Assembly (NCBI RefSeq): GCF_000614185.1
Contig: NZ_BAKM01000005.1
Span: forward strand, 93,955-157,954
Direction of reading: 5' to 3'
Length of the DNA: 64,000 nucleotides
Origin: Phocaeicola sartorii JCM 17136 = DSM 21941
GTDB lineage: Bacteria > Bacteroidota > Bacteroidia > Bacteroidales > Bacteroidaceae
A program made the position numbers and the translations under genes. Below are positions 45,941-54,612 of the stretch, piece after piece (position 1 is the stretch's first letter; the number at the start of each line of letters is the position of its first letter). The notes under the pieces were generated by a model. That model searched no databases and had not been told where the DNA came from. It was given only the letters and a program-made list of their open reading frames with translations.

Positions 45941-47268
45941 GTAGTTTACAAACTTTACGGATGATAGCTTGTATGCTGCTGATGGGTGGCGCAGCTATAG
46001 CTGCATATCTGTTTTATCAACATTCACTCTATTTTTGCCTGTTGTTTTCGCTGTTGATAATGGCAGGTATCATCATTTATATTTGCCAATGGCAACATAA
46101 AACGACCCGTATGATATCGCGAATGATAGAGGGCATTCGTTATGCTGATTTCTCACTGAGTTTTTCCACCCAGCACAAAACCCGTGCAGAGCAACGGCTG
46201 GCACAAGAAATAAATGATGTTGTCGCAGAGTTCCGTACCCGGTTGTCCGAGAACGAAGAACGGTATCAATATTATGAGACATTGCTGAATACCGTTGACA
46301 GTAGTTTGCTGGTAGTAGACAGCCAGTGTGATATACATTGGATGAACCGGGCAGCCATGCAGGATTTGTGCGGATATCGTATTCATTCTGTCAAGGAACT
46401 GGCTCTGTTAAATCCTGAATTTCCTGGCATAATCCTGTCGCTACAGCCTGGAGAGATTAAAACGGTACGAATACATAAAGGAGATGTTATACAGGAGTTG
46501 GCAGTTACGGTATCCGAATATTCCGCCCACCATGGTACGGAACTTCGGCTGGTTAGTTTAAAGAATATCCATGCGGTATTGGAGGAAAATGAGATGGAAG
46601 CGTGGCAGAAGCTGATCCGTGTGCTCACTCATGAAATAATGAACTCTATTGCACCCATTATTTCATTAAGTGAGACATTGAATGAACGTGCCGTACAAAA
46701 CGGTATGAATGAAAAAGATTACAACATCATGTTGCAAGGCATGCGGACTATTCATAGAAGAAGTAAAGGATTGCTGAATTTTGTGGAAAACTATCGTAAG
46801 CTTTCCCGTCTGTCTGTTCCGATACTGGCTCCGGTAAATATAGGTGAGTTGCTGGGTGATATGAAAAAGCTGTTTCCGAATAAAGACATACGGTATATAT
46901 ATAAGGTGGAAAACATGGAAACAACTTTGATGCTGGATCGCTCACAAATAGAACAAGTATTGATCAACTTACTTAAGAATGCAAGTGAGGCTTGTTTGGA
47001 GCAAACTTGTCCCGAAGTGATTGTCAGTACGCATGGTGATCCGGAAAAACATTTGTTTTTCCTTTCCGTCTGTGATAACGGAAGTGGTATTCTTCCTGAA
47101 GTCTTGGATAAAATCTTTGTTCCTTTCTTCACAACGAAGCCTACAGGTAGTGGCATCGGACTCAGCTTATGCAAACAAATCATGAATTTACATGGTGGAA
47201 GTATCTCGGCAAGTAGTGAAATAGGGAAGGGGAGTTGTTTTACGTTGAAATTCCTTTGTTGCGAATAA
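45937..47268 (+). CDS. Membrane sensor histidine kinase of the export system
   Basis: The 443-residue kinase overlaps the regulator by 4 nt (ATGA), which shows translational coupling. Two TM helices lie at ~8-26 and ~29-50 with almost no periplasmic loop, so the signal is probably sensed in or under the membrane. A linker, a PAS-like domain (~105-210), the H-box LTHEIMNSIAP with His232, N-box NLLKNASEA, and G-boxes DNGSGI and GSGIGLSL follow. It is of the NtrB-like class that partners with sigma-54 regulators. Confidence 0.92.
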   Translation: MSSLQTLRMIACMLLMGGAAIAAYLFYQHSLYFCLLFSLLIMAGIIIYICQWQHKTTRMISRMIEGIRYADFSLSFSTQHKTRAEQRLAQEINDVVAEFRTRLSENEERYQYYETLLNTVDSSLLVVDSQCDIHWMNRAAMQDLCGYRIHSVKELALLNPEFPGIILSLQPGEIKTVRIHKGDVIQELAVTVSEYSAHHGTELRLVSLKNIHAVLEENEMEAWQKLIRVLTHEIMNSIAPIISLSETLNERAVQNGMNEKDYNIMLQGMRTIHRRSKGLLNFVENYRKLSRLSVPILAPVNIGELLGDMKKLFPNKDIRYIYKVENMETTLMLDRSQIEQVLINLLKNASEACLEQTCPEVIVSTHGDPEKHLFFLSVCDNGSGILPEVLDKIFVPFFTTKPTGSGIGLSLCKQIMNLHGGSISASSEIGKGSCFTLKFLCCE

Positions 47269-47351
47269 AAAAAGTTTCGATGGTAATAATCTAGTTTACA
47301 ATGAAATAAAGAATCGAATAAAAAAGAGTTAGAAAAAAAGATCTTCAAACA

Positions 47352-47382
47352 TTTGCGTATATAAAAAAAAGCCGTACCTTTG
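47352..47382 (+). promoter_or_regulatory. Promoter of tRNA-Pro
   Basis: TTTG (47352-47355), 19 nt, TACCTTTG (47375-47382): a consensus Bacteroidetes promoter 42 nt before the tRNA. Confidence 0.8.
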
Positions 47383-47424
47383 CATCGCTTTTGAGAAACA
47401 AAGCAACTACAAAACATAAAGATT

Positions 47425-47499
47425 CGGGGTGTAGCGCAGTCCGGTTAGCGCACCTGCTTTGGGAGCAGGGGGTCGTGGGTTCGAATCCCGCTACCCCGA
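47425..47499 (+). tRNA. tRNA-Pro (anticodon TGG)
   Basis: Acceptor CGGGGTG pairs with TACCCCG. The anticodon stem CCTGC/GCAGG encloses TTTGGGA (anticodon TGG), and the T-loop is TTCGAAT. The discriminator is A, and CCA is not encoded. No direct repeat of its 3' end is seen in the window, so there is no sign of an element here. Confidence 0.96.
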
Positions 47500-47511
47500 C
47501 AGGCGAGAATT

Positions 47512-47544
47512 AAGGAGTTACGGTAAAACGTGACTCCTTTTTTA
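47512..47544 (+). terminator. Terminator after tRNA-Pro
   Basis: AAGGAGTTACG (47512-47522) pairs with CGTGACTCCTT (47529-47539) with one G-T pair, followed by T residues. The rest of 47545-47700 shows no gene. Confidence 0.8.
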
Positions 47545-47744
47545 TTGCTCAGTTTGGGCGGTTTACGGCTCATCCGAAAAAAGGACGAATCCGGTTTCAA
47601 AATCAACTTCAAAAAGCAGTGAGGCATAAACACCCTAAATGTCTTAGTGCGAAGAGATAAAAATCAAAAATCACTATTTCTAGGTATTTCAGAATCTCTT
47701 TCAAACCTTTTACTTTGCAGCAAACAAATTAAATGATTTGCTGT

Positions 47745-48248
47745 ATGAAAAAAATGGGTATAATTTATGGTTCCTCTACTGGAACTTGTGAAAGCATCGC
47801 ACAGACAATAGCTGGAAAATTAGGTGTGGCATCAGCGGATGTAATTGATGCAAGCAAAATCACCACAGAAAAAGTGGGAGGTTATGATATCTTATTATTA
47901 GGGACTTCCACTTGGGGGGACGGTGAATTGCAAGACGATTGGTATGATGCTATTAAAACAGTAAAGGCCGCAGATTTGAATGGTAAAATAGTTGCTCTCT
48001 TTGGTTGTGGGGATTCAGAGTCCTATTGTGATACATTTTGTGATGGTATGGGAGTTTTGTACGACCAGTTAAAGAATTCCGGTTGCACTTTTGTGGGAGC
48101 AGTTTCTGCCGATGAGTATTCGTATTCATCTTCCATAGCGGTAATCGACGGGAAATTTGTAGGTTTGGCTCTTGACGATGTGAACGAAAGTGACAAGACC
48201 GAGGAACGTATAAACAATTGGATGGAAGAAATAAAGAAGAACCTGTAA
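47745..48248 (+). CDS. fldA: Flavodoxin
   Basis: ATG 47745 (MKKMGIIYGSSTGTCESIA) puts the FMN phosphate loop SSTGTCES at the usual position; an upstream in-frame ATG at 47733 is possible. The FMN-binding STWGDGELQDDW and FGCGDSESYCDTFCDG segments complete a long-chain flavodoxin of 167 residues with SADEYSYSSS near the end. It is an electron carrier in the cytoplasm (for example for pyruvate:flavodoxin oxidoreductase or reductive enzymes). The DUF2023 gene follows after 16 nt. Confidence 0.93.
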   Translation: MKKMGIIYGSSTGTCESIAQTIAGKLGVASADVIDASKITTEKVGGYDILLLGTSTWGDGELQDDWYDAIKTVKAADLNGKIVALFGCGDSESYCDTFCDGMGVLYDQLKNSGCTFVGAVSADEYSYSSSIAVIDGKFVGLALDDVNESDKTEERINNWMEEIKKNL

Positions 48249-48264
48249 TTTTGACAATTGCCTT

Positions 48265-48612
48265 ATGATAGCTTCAGACATTAACCCGGTAGAATTGAAA
48301 GTATTTCTGAATCATATTTATGAATTAAAAAAAGGAGTACGTCAGATGGTACTCTATACAACCAATAGGAAGTATGAAAATTTTGCTGTAAAACGGCTGA
48401 CTAATCAAAAGATTAATTACATAATCCAGCCAGTGGGGAATGATAAGATAAACCTGTTTTTTGGTAGAAAAGAATGCATTAATGCCATTCGTTTCCTGGT
48501 GACCCAGCCGCTGAACAAACTGTCACCCGAGCAGGATTTTATTCTTGGGGCTATGTTGGGGTATGATATTTGTGCACAATGCAAACGTTATTGCAAACGT
48601 AAAGTACAATAA
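48265..48612 (+). CDS. DUF2023-family protein, flavodoxin-linked
   Basis: The 115-residue protein has an N-terminal helical part (ELKVFLNHIYELKKGVRQMVLYT), a region around FAVKRLTNQKINYIIQPVG and a conserved end LSPEQDFILGAMLGYDICAQC, followed by a basic Cys-containing tail. Three Cys (CAQCKRYC) near the end could bind metal or take part in thiol chemistry. DUF2023 genes commonly follow flavodoxin genes in Bacteroidetes and epsilonproteobacteria, suggesting a role with flavodoxin. Function not established. Confidence 0.8.
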   Translation: MIASDINPVELKVFLNHIYELKKGVRQMVLYTTNRKYENFAVKRLTNQKINYIIQPVGNDKINLFFGRKECINAIRFLVTQPLNKLSPEQDFILGAMLGYDICAQCKRYCKRKVQ

Positions 48613-48645
48613 TTTCAATTTCACGTAGTTTTAAATGTCGCAGTA

Positions 48646-48680
48646 AAGGGGTGTCTGAATCATTTTCAGGCATCCTTTTT
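48646..48680 (+). terminator. Terminator of the flavodoxin-DUF2023 unit
   Basis: A 14-bp stem with three G-T pairs (48646-48659 with 48665-48678) ends in a T-run. Confidence 0.7.
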
Positions 48681-48750
48681 GTCTTTTGTGTGAACTATCT
48701 TTTTATCTGTTTTGTTACATTATTAGCATAAACCTTAAAAATGAAAAGAG

Positions 48751-48921
48751 ATGGATAAAGAAGAAAAGAAAAAGACGGAACAAAAGGATAAGCTGATGAA
48801 TAGTGGTCGGCGGTATCCTGTAGAACAGGTGTCCAATACGGGTAAACCTACTAGAAAGCAGGTGAAAGCAGCGGTAAAAGAATTGAATCCAGACGTGAAC
48901 AGTTTGGGGAGTAGAGGGTAA
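48751..48921 (+). CDS. Small 56-residue basic protein (DUF3606-like)
   Basis: ATG 48751 to TAA 48919-48921 encodes a Lys/Glu-rich N-terminus, then NSGRRYPVEQVSNTGKPT and RKQVKAAVKELNPDVNSLGS. The final helix resembles the DUF3606 pattern (Lys-x-AAVKE-G/N-P-x-V). Such proteins are cytoplasmic and of unknown role. It is followed by the thioredoxin-fold gene 19 nt later and may be co-transcribed. Confidence 0.6.
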   Translation: MDKEEKKKTEQKDKLMNSGRRYPVEQVSNTGKPTRKQVKAAVKELNPDVNSLGSRG

Positions 48922-48940
48922 TTTAAAGCTGGATACAGTA

Positions 48941-49237
48941 ATGGATATAACTGAAAAGATTGAAGAGGCGAAACGGTCGGATTCATTGTTGCTGCTCGTA
49001 TTCTATGCAGATTGGTCTCCTCATTATGAATGGATTGAACCGTTGGTGCATGAATTTGAAGAGCCGGTCAACATTGTGAGAGTCAATATAGAAGCCAATC
49101 GGAAGGTAGCCGATATTTATGAAATAGAAATAGCTCCTAGCTTTGTTCTTCAACGCAAAGACAAGGTATTATGGGAAAAAACAGGCAAAGTATTCCCGGG
49201 AGAATTAAGAGATGTCATTGAAATGTTCAAGAATTGA
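48941..49237 (+). CDS. Thioredoxin-fold protein without CxxC
   Basis: The 98-residue protein follows the thioredoxin plan: a helix, [43 protein letters not shown] and the cis-Pro-like segment [20 protein letters not shown]. Where thioredoxin has WCGPC this one has WSPHY, so no redox Cys is present (the protein contains no Cys at all). It may act as a chaperone-like or binding protein. It is the second cysteine-less thioredoxin-type protein in the window (see 16446-16939). Confidence 0.8.
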   Translation: MDITEKIEEAKRSDSLLLLVFYADWSPHYEWIEPLVHEFEEPVNIVRVNIEANRKVADIYEIEIAPSFVLQRKDKVLWEKTGKVFPGELRDVIEMFKN

Positions 49238-49265
49238 GATCCGTATATCCGTACGGATGAAAAAA

Positions 49266-49298
49266 AGTTCCGTTGGTATGCAGCTACGGGACTTTTTT
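49266..49298 (+). terminator. Terminator after the thioredoxin-fold gene
   Basis: AGTTCCGT (49266-49273) pairs with ACGGGACT (49286-49293, one G-T pair), followed by six T residues. A second small dyad, CCGTA/TACGG, is at 49242-49257. Confidence 0.65.
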
Positions 49299-49310
49299 CT
49301 TGTAGGCGGT

Positions 49311-49341
49311 TTTGTACAATGGAAAACATATCGTACCTTTG
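49311..49341 (+). promoter_or_regulatory. Promoter of aspS
   Basis: TTTG (49311-49314), exactly 19 nt, TACCTTTG (49334-49341), 29 nt before ATG 49371. Confidence 0.8.
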
Positions 49342-49370
49342 CCAAACAATTGATTAAATTTAAAGAATAT

Positions 49371-51134
49371 ATGTTCAGAAGTCATACTTGCGGAGAGCTT
49401 AGACTTTCCGATGCAGGCAAAAGTGTAACGTTGGCAGGTTGGGTACAGCGTGCACGTAAAATGGGAGGGATGACGTTTGTCGATCTCCGCGACCGTTACG
49501 GTATTACCCAATTGGTATTCAACGATGCGGTGAATGCCGAACTTTGTGAACGTGCCAATCACTTGGGGCGTGAATTTGTTATTCAAATAGCTGGTGAAGT
49601 GAACGAGCGTTCAAATAAGAATATGAATATTCCCACTGGTGAAATTGAAATTATCGTATCGGAATTGAATGTACTTAATTCAGCGGTGACTCCTCCTTTT
49701 ACGATAGAAGATAACAGTGACGGAGGTGATGATATACGTATGAAGTTCCGTTATTTGGATTTACGCCGTAATTGTGTGCGCAAAAATTTGGAGCTCCGTC
49801 ATAAAATGACAATGGAGGTACGCCGATATTTGGACAGCAAAGGATTCCTGGAAGTGGAAACTCCTATGTTGGTAGGTTCCACTCCTGAAGGGGCCCGTGA
49901 CTTTGTTGTTCCTTCACGTATGAATCCGGGACAGTTTTATGCACTGCCACAGTCTCCGCAAACACTGAAGCAATTGCTGATGGTTTCCGGCTTCGATCGT
50001 TACTTCCAGATTGTAAAGTGTTTCCGTGATGAAGATCTTCGTGCAGACCGTCAGCCAGAGTTTACTCAGATAGACTGTGAGATGAGTTTCGTTGAACAAG
50101 AAGATATCATTTCCACTTTCGAAGGAATGGCAAAACATTTGTTCAAGGAGTTACGTGGAGTCGAGCTGAATGAACCGTTCCTGCGTATGACATGGGCCGA
50201 TGCCATGAAATATTACGGTAGTGACAAACCGGATTTGCGTTTCGGCATGAAGTTTGTGGAGTTGATGGATATCATGAAAGGTCATGGTTTCCCTGTTTTT
50301 GATGATGCGACATATATTGGTGGTATCTGTGCAGAAGGTGCTGCAAGTTATACCCGTAAACAGTTAGACCAATTAACTGAATTTGTCAAGAGACCTCAGA
50401 TCGGTGCGAAAGGTATGGTTTACGCCCGTGTGGAAGCTGATGGCAATGTAAAATCTAGCGTAGACAAATTCTATTCACAGGAAGTACTTCAGCAGATGAA
50501 GGAAGCTTTCGGTGCCAAGCCGGGTGACTTGATCCTGATTCTGAGCGGTCCTGATGCCATGAAGACCCGCAAGCAGTTATGCGAGCTCCGTCTGGAAGTG
50601 GGACGTCAGCTGGGACTGCGTGACAAGAATAAATTTGCTTGTCTGTGGGTCGTTGATTTCCCGATGTTTGAGTGGAGTGAGGAAGAAGGCCGTCTGATGG
50701 CTATGCATCATCCGTTCACTCATCCGAAAGAAGAAGATATTCCTTTGTTGGATACAGATCCGGCTGCTGTTCGTGCTGATGCTTACGATATGGTAGTAAA
50801 CGGTGTGGAAGTAGGAGGCGGTTCAATTCGTATCCATGATTCACAATTGCAGGCCAAGATGTTTGAGATTTTGGGCTTTACTCCGGAAAGAGCACAAGAA
50901 CAATTCGGCTTCCTGATGAATGCATTCAAATACGGAGCACCTCCTCATGGTGGTTTGGCATACGGTCTTGATCGCTGGGTTTCTTTGTTTGCAGGACTTG
51001 ATAGTATCCGTGACTGCATCGCATTCCCTAAAAACAATAGCGGACGCGATGTGATGTTGGATGCTCCCGCTGCTTTGGATCAATCACAATTGGATGAGTT
51101 GAATCTGGTTGTTGATATAAAAGAAGAAAAGTAA
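49371..51134 (+). CDS. aspS: Aspartyl-tRNA synthetase
   Basis: Read from ATG 49371 ([19 protein letters not shown]); frames further upstream cross the promoter and terminator. The 587-residue protein has the OB-fold anticodon-binding domain ([24 protein letters not shown]), then class II motif 1, motif 2 ([25 protein letters not shown] as loop with FRDED), the bacterial GAD insertion (~290-420) and motif 3 (GGLAYGLDR). Charges tRNA(Asp). An ordinary housekeeping gene. Confidence 0.97.
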   Translation: MFRSHTCGELRLSDAGKSVTLAGWVQRARKMGGMTFVDLRDRYGITQLVFNDAVNAELCERANHLGREFVIQIAGEVNERSNKNMNIPTGEIEIIVSELNVLNSAVTPPFTIEDNSDGGDDIRMKFRYLDLRRNCVRKNLELRHKMTMEVRRYLDSKGFLEVETPMLVGSTPEGARDFVVPSRMNPGQFYALPQSPQTLKQLLMVSGFDRYFQIVKCFRDEDLRADRQPEFTQIDCEMSFVEQEDIISTFEGMAKHLFKELRGVELNEPFLRMTWADAMKYYGSDKPDLRFGMKFVELMDIMKGHGFPVFDDATYIGGICAEGAASYTRKQLDQLTEFVKRPQIGAKGMVYARVEADGNVKSSVDKFYSQEVLQQMKEAFGAKPGDLILILSGPDAMKTRKQLCELRLEVGRQLGLRDKNKFACLWVVDFPMFEWSEEEGRLMAMHHPFTHPKEEDIPLLDTDPAAVRADAYDMVVNGVEVGGGSIRIHDSQLQAKMFEILGFTPERAQEQFGFLMNAFKYGAPPHGGLAYGLDRWVSLFAGLDSIRDCIAFPKNNSGRDVMLDAPAALDQSQLDELNLVVDIKEEK

Positions 51135-51188
51135 GTCTTGTCCGTTTTTATAGAGTCATATTAAAAGACCGATAACGGAGTGATCCGA

Positions 51189-51233
51189 ACAAAGCGTAGC
51201 GAATGCTGTTTCAGCTAATTCGCTACGCTTTGT
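51189..51233 (+). terminator. Hairpin after aspS
   Basis: A perfect 16-bp inverted repeat (51189-51204 with 51218-51233) is followed by CTTTT. The T-run is short, so termination is probable but not certain. Confidence 0.6.
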
Positions 51234-51309
51234 CTTTTGGGGCTCAAAGTAGTTCGATAAACTGAAACAAATTACAAACAAATGAAGGAAGCATATAAAA
51301 ATAAAGCCT

Positions 51310-51837
51310 ATGAAAGAGAAAAATACGGTTAGGATAAAGCGTTATGAATCACCCTGCGGGGTGTTGCTGCTCGGTTCGTTTGGCGAAAAACTCTGCCTGT
51401 GTGACTGGCAGGTGGAAAAACATTGCGATCGTGTGAATCAACGGTTGAAGCGGATATTGTGTGCCGAATTTGAAGTAAGTACATCAGAAATAATCGAAGA
51501 AGCAATAGAGCAACTCAACGAATATTTTGCAGGACAACGCAAAGAATTTAATGTGCCGCTTCTTTTTGTGGGCACGGATTTTCAGAAAACAGTATGGAAT
51601 GAACTGCTAAAAATACCATTCGGCAAGACAATTTCTTACGGTGAAATGGCCAGGCATATCGGGATGCCCCAAGCAGTTCGTGCGGTAGCCAATGCCAATG
51701 GTGCAAATTCCATATCAATCTTTGCACCTTGTCATCGTGTGATCGGCAGTGACCACTCGCTGACGGGATATGGAGGCGGACTGTCCGCTAAAAAGTTTTT
51801 ATTGGAATTGGAATCACAACCTCGGTTAATGTTATGA
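51310..51837 (+). CDS. ogt: Methylated-DNA--protein-cysteine methyltransferase
   Basis: The 175-residue protein has the methyl-acceptor motif FAPCHRVIGSD with Cys141, preceded by the winged-helix part FQKTVWNELLKIPFGKTISYGE, the Arg finger in QAVRAVANANGAN, and a late GYGGGLSAKKFLLELE. It repairs O6-alkylguanine in a single-use transfer. The N-terminal 80 residues are Ogt-like, without an Ada regulatory domain. Confidence 0.94.
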   Translation: MKEKNTVRIKRYESPCGVLLLGSFGEKLCLCDWQVEKHCDRVNQRLKRILCAEFEVSTSEIIEEAIEQLNEYFAGQRKEFNVPLLFVGTDFQKTVWNELLKIPFGKTISYGEMARHIGMPQAVRAVANANGANSISIFAPCHRVIGSDHSLTGYGGGLSAKKFLLELESQPRLML

Positions 51838-51874
51838 GCAGATAAGAAACATTTCCGATACTGTAATAATAAAT

Positions 51875-51911
51875 AAAAAGGAATGGGTGATGAAAATGCC
51901 CATTCCTTTTT
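51875..51911. terminator. Bidirectional terminator between ogt and the DUF4251 gene
   Basis: AAAAAGGAATGGG (51875-51887) and CCCATTCCTTTTT (51899-51911) pair perfectly; each arm gives a T-run on its strand. Confidence 0.85.
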
Positions 51912-51930
51912 CTCATATCTTCTTAATGAA

Positions 51931-52521
51931 TTACCATGTTGTTCCTTGGAATACACTACTTTCGTTATAAGGAACCAGATATCCGTTCATTGTCAGCGTA
52001 TTGCCCGAGAAGTTTGGATTTATAGTAACACTAGCCTGATTGGTTCCGCCAGTCAGTACAATGGAAACGGTGGCCGAAACGGCAATACCATTAATTCCAT
52101 AATTATAATACACATTACCGTCTTTATCCTGACGCATGCTTATTCCGTTCACATTTCCCTGAACCGTGACACCTCCCAAGCCGTTCGGACTCCAGTTATA
52201 CACAAAATTAGTAAAGGCGGTCTGGACAAGACCTTGTCCATCGTTTACTTCTACATAATTCGTGTTAGAGGAAACAAAACGCATTATTCCGTTACGGAAT
52301 ACCACGTTATCAGCTTCTAATACAAAAGAACCGCTTTTTAAGGCATCAATTGCCTGGACATAGGATATAGAGTCCTGCTGGGCTTCCAAGGCTTTCTTTT
52401 CCTGACGCTCTTTCTTCCATGCTTCGCGTTTGGCGTCTTCTCTTTGTTTTCTGGTTTGTGCATTTGTTACTCCGCTGAAGCAAACAAGTAACAATGCGGC
52501 TAAAAATAATACTTTTTTCAT
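51931..52521 (-). CDS. DUF4251 exported protein
   Basis: The 196-residue protein has a signal peptide (cut near TNAQ, residue ~22), a highly charged helical segment (RKQREDAKREAWKKERQEKK) and a beta-rich DUF4251 domain (~55-196) with SGSFVLEADNVV near the start, SNTNYVEVNDGQGLVQTAF and a late GNTLTMNGYLVPY. Periplasmic or lipid-free outer-envelope location likely. Role unknown. Common in Bacteroidales. Confidence 0.83.
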   Translation of the reverse strand: MKKVLFLAALLLVCFSGVTNAQTRKQREDAKREAWKKERQEKKALEAQQDSISYVQAIDALKSGSFVLEADNVVFRNGIMRFVSSNTNYVEVNDGQGLVQTAFTNFVYNWSPNGLGGVTVQGNVNGISMRQDKDGNVYYNYGINGIAVSATVSIVLTGGTNQASVTINPNFSGNTLTMNGYLVPYNESSVFQGTTW

Positions 52522-52526
52522 AATTA

Positions 52527-52580
52527 AGCTGTTTAGTAAATCAATAATATCTTTTGAATATTCTGATTACTAAAACAGCT
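52527..52580 (-). promoter_or_regulatory. Hairpin in front of the DUF4251 gene
   Basis: AGCTGTTTAGTAAATCA (52527-52543) and TGATTACTAAAACAGCT (52564-52580) pair almost fully, with one bulged base per arm. It lies 6-59 nt upstream of the start codon. It could be a leader hairpin or an operator. Confidence 0.35.
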
Positions 52581-52635
52581 TTAACCATGAATTGTTTAAC
52601 GAATATGTGAATTTATATAACGATAACGTTTGTAT

Positions 52636-53523
52636 TTAATCTATAAAGCGTCGGGTTAGATTTTCAAACTCATCAATACGTCGGTCACGGAGGAAAGGCC
52701 ACCAGCGACGAACATTCTCGCTACGGGTCATATCCAGTTCCACTACCATATTTTCTTCATCCATATTGCCGGCTTGTGCCAGTATTTCCCCTTGCGGGCC
52801 TGCCACGAAGCTATTGCCCCAAAATTGGATACCGTTCGTCTGACCGGAAGGATCGGGTTCATGCCCTACACGGTTCACGGCGATAACCGGCAGCCCATTT
52901 GCCACGGCATGGCCACGCTGCACAGTTACCCATGCACCTAGTTGCCGGATTTTCTCTTCTTGAGTGTCTGTGCTTTCCCAACCGATGGCTGTAGGATATA
53001 TAAGAATTTCAGCACCTTTCAGTGCCATCAGACGTGCACCTTCGGGATACCATTGGTCCCAGCAGACTTGTACACCTAGTTTTCCCAGCGAAGTCTGAAT
53101 GGGTTCAAACCCCAGGTCACCGGGAGTAAAATAGAATTTCTCATAATAAGCGGGATCATCGGGAATATGCATTTTTCGGTATTTTCCTGCTATACTGCCA
53201 TCTTTGTCAAAAACGACGGCTGTGTTGTGATATAGTCCCGGGGCACGCTTCTCGAATAACGAAGTAACCAGTACAATGCCGTATCCGGCAGCCAGCTCGC
53301 TGTAGAAACCGGTAGAAGGACCGGGAACCGGTTCTGCCAAATCAAACATATCCGTATCTTCTGTCTGACAGAAGTAAGGGGTGTTGTGCAACTCCTGCAA
53401 TATAACCAGCTGTGCACCTGCTGCCGCCACTTGTTCTATATTGCGGTGCAACTTGCTCAAATTGTGACGGATATCATTTGTGCATGTCTGTTGGATAATT
53501 CCTACTTTAATCGTTCTTTTCAT
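52636..53523 (-). CDS. aguB: N-carbamoylputrescine amidase
   Basis: Start ATG 53521-53523 (MKRTIKVGIIQQTCTND). Nitrilase-fold triad is visible: Glu in LVILQELHNTPYF, Lys in YRKMHIPDDPAYYEKFYF, Cys in VCWDQWYPEGARL. The 295 residues match AguB. It hydrolyses N-carbamoylputrescine to putrescine, the step after agmatine deiminase, whose gene is 11 nt upstream. The pair gives an arginine/agmatine route to polyamines. Confidence 0.93.
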   Translation of the reverse strand: MKRTIKVGIIQQTCTNDIRHNLSKLHRNIEQVAAAGAQLVILQELHNTPYFCQTEDTDMFDLAEPVPGPSTGFYSELAAGYGIVLVTSLFEKRAPGLYHNTAVVFDKDGSIAGKYRKMHIPDDPAYYEKFYFTPGDLGFEPIQTSLGKLGVQVCWDQWYPEGARLMALKGAEILIYPTAIGWESTDTQEEKIRQLGAWVTVQRGHAVANGLPVIAVNRVGHEPDPSGQTNGIQFWGNSFVAGPQGEILAQAGNMDEENMVVELDMTRSENVRRWWPFLRDRRIDEFENLTRRFID

Positions 53524-53534
53524 ACATATATTTA

Positions 53535-54566
53535 TTAATATACACCTTCGGGATATTGCATGGTGACGCAATGCAGCGAGCCATGTTGCTTTATTAAAGC
53601 AGTGCAGTCAATACCTACTATCTCTCTTCCGGGAAATGCTTCCACCAATACTTCTTTGGCGCGCATGTCATTCACAGGATCAGCATAAGTAGGATAGAGC
53701 ACAGCTTCATTCATTATCAGAAAATTGGCATAAGTTGCCGGCAAGCGATGATGTTCTTCATCATAAGCAGCACTTGCCATGGGCAGCGGAAGCAGACGGT
53801 ATGGCTTGCCGTTCAAAGTGCGGAATGCTTTTAGTTCTTCTTCCATCATTGCCAGTTCTTTATAGTGCTCATCTTTTTCATCGGTACACTTTACATACGC
53901 AATGGTATCATCCGGACAGAAACGTGCCAATGTGTCCACATGGCTGTCTGTATCATCTCCTGCCAGATAACCGTGTTTCAACCATAGAACCTGTTTTAAA
54001 TTGAATGTTTCTTTTAGAAAATCCTCCACTTCCTGTCGGTCCATTTCATTTCTGTTTTTAGCCAGCAAGCATTGCTCTGTAGTCAACAGGCTTCCTTTCC
54101 CATCACTTTCTATGGAACCTCCTTCTAAAATAAAATTCCGGCAGAAAACATATTCACCTTTCAGAACAGGATGGTGAAAATATAGTTCGTTATTAATCTG
54201 GTTATCATAATTTGCGGCAAACTTTAGTCCCCAACCATTAAAGCAGAAATCCAGCAGCAGGGGAGTAGCGTCTTCTTCCAGCATGGTGATAAAAGCGTGA
54301 TCGCGTGCCCAAGTATCATTTGTATTGACTTTTGATGTGACAAGTTTTTGGATATCAGCTCCATAATGATCCAGACTATCTCTTATGGAACCGGGATCTG
54401 GAGCCACAATCAACAAATTCTGACGTTTCAAAATCTCATAAGCGATCTTAAGAAAACAGTCATTTACTTCGTCCAACATGTATGCCCAGTCTGTGTCTTT
54501 ATGGGGCCATGTTAGTTGAATCAAGCTTTGTTTATGCCATTCGGCGGGTAAATAGGACCTGTTCAT
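53535..54566 (-). CDS. aguA: Agmatine deiminase (agmatine iminohydrolase)
   Basis: Start at ATG 54564-54566 (MNRSYLPAEWHKQSLIQLTWPH), 343 residues. Guanidine-modifying fold with WARDHAFI (Trp, Asp), FILEGGSIESDGKG, the His motif LKHGYLAGDDTDSHVDTLARF and the catalytic Cys333 in GSLHCVTMQYP. The product, N-carbamoylputrescine, is used by AguB next to it. TATCTTTG lies 18 nt upstream on the minus strand. Confidence 0.94.
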   Translation of the reverse strand: MNRSYLPAEWHKQSLIQLTWPHKDTDWAYMLDEVNDCFLKIAYEILKRQNLLIVAPDPGSIRDSLDHYGADIQKLVTSKVNTNDTWARDHAFITMLEEDATPLLLDFCFNGWGLKFAANYDNQINNELYFHHPVLKGEYVFCRNFILEGGSIESDGKGSLLTTEQCLLAKNRNEMDRQEVEDFLKETFNLKQVLWLKHGYLAGDDTDSHVDTLARFCPDDTIAYVKCTDEKDEHYKELAMMEEELKAFRTLNGKPYRLLPLPMASAAYDEEHHRLPATYANFLIMNEAVLYPTYADPVNDMRAKEVLVEAFPGREIVGIDCTALIKQHGSLHCVTMQYPEGVY

Positions 54567-54584
54567 ATTTTTAAATTTACATTG

Positions 54585-54592
54585 CAAAGATA
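54585..54592 (-). promoter_or_regulatory. -7 element of aguAB
   Basis: TATCTTTG on the minus strand, 18 nt before ATG 54566. -33 is not clear. Confidence 0.5.
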
Positions 54593-54612
54593 GTGAATAA
54601 ATTATAGGTTAA

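Noticed and set aside
47445..47633. 62-residue minus-strand frame with GSGIRTHDPLLPKQVR
   Set aside because: Antisense of tRNA-Pro; this peptide is a classic mis-annotation product.
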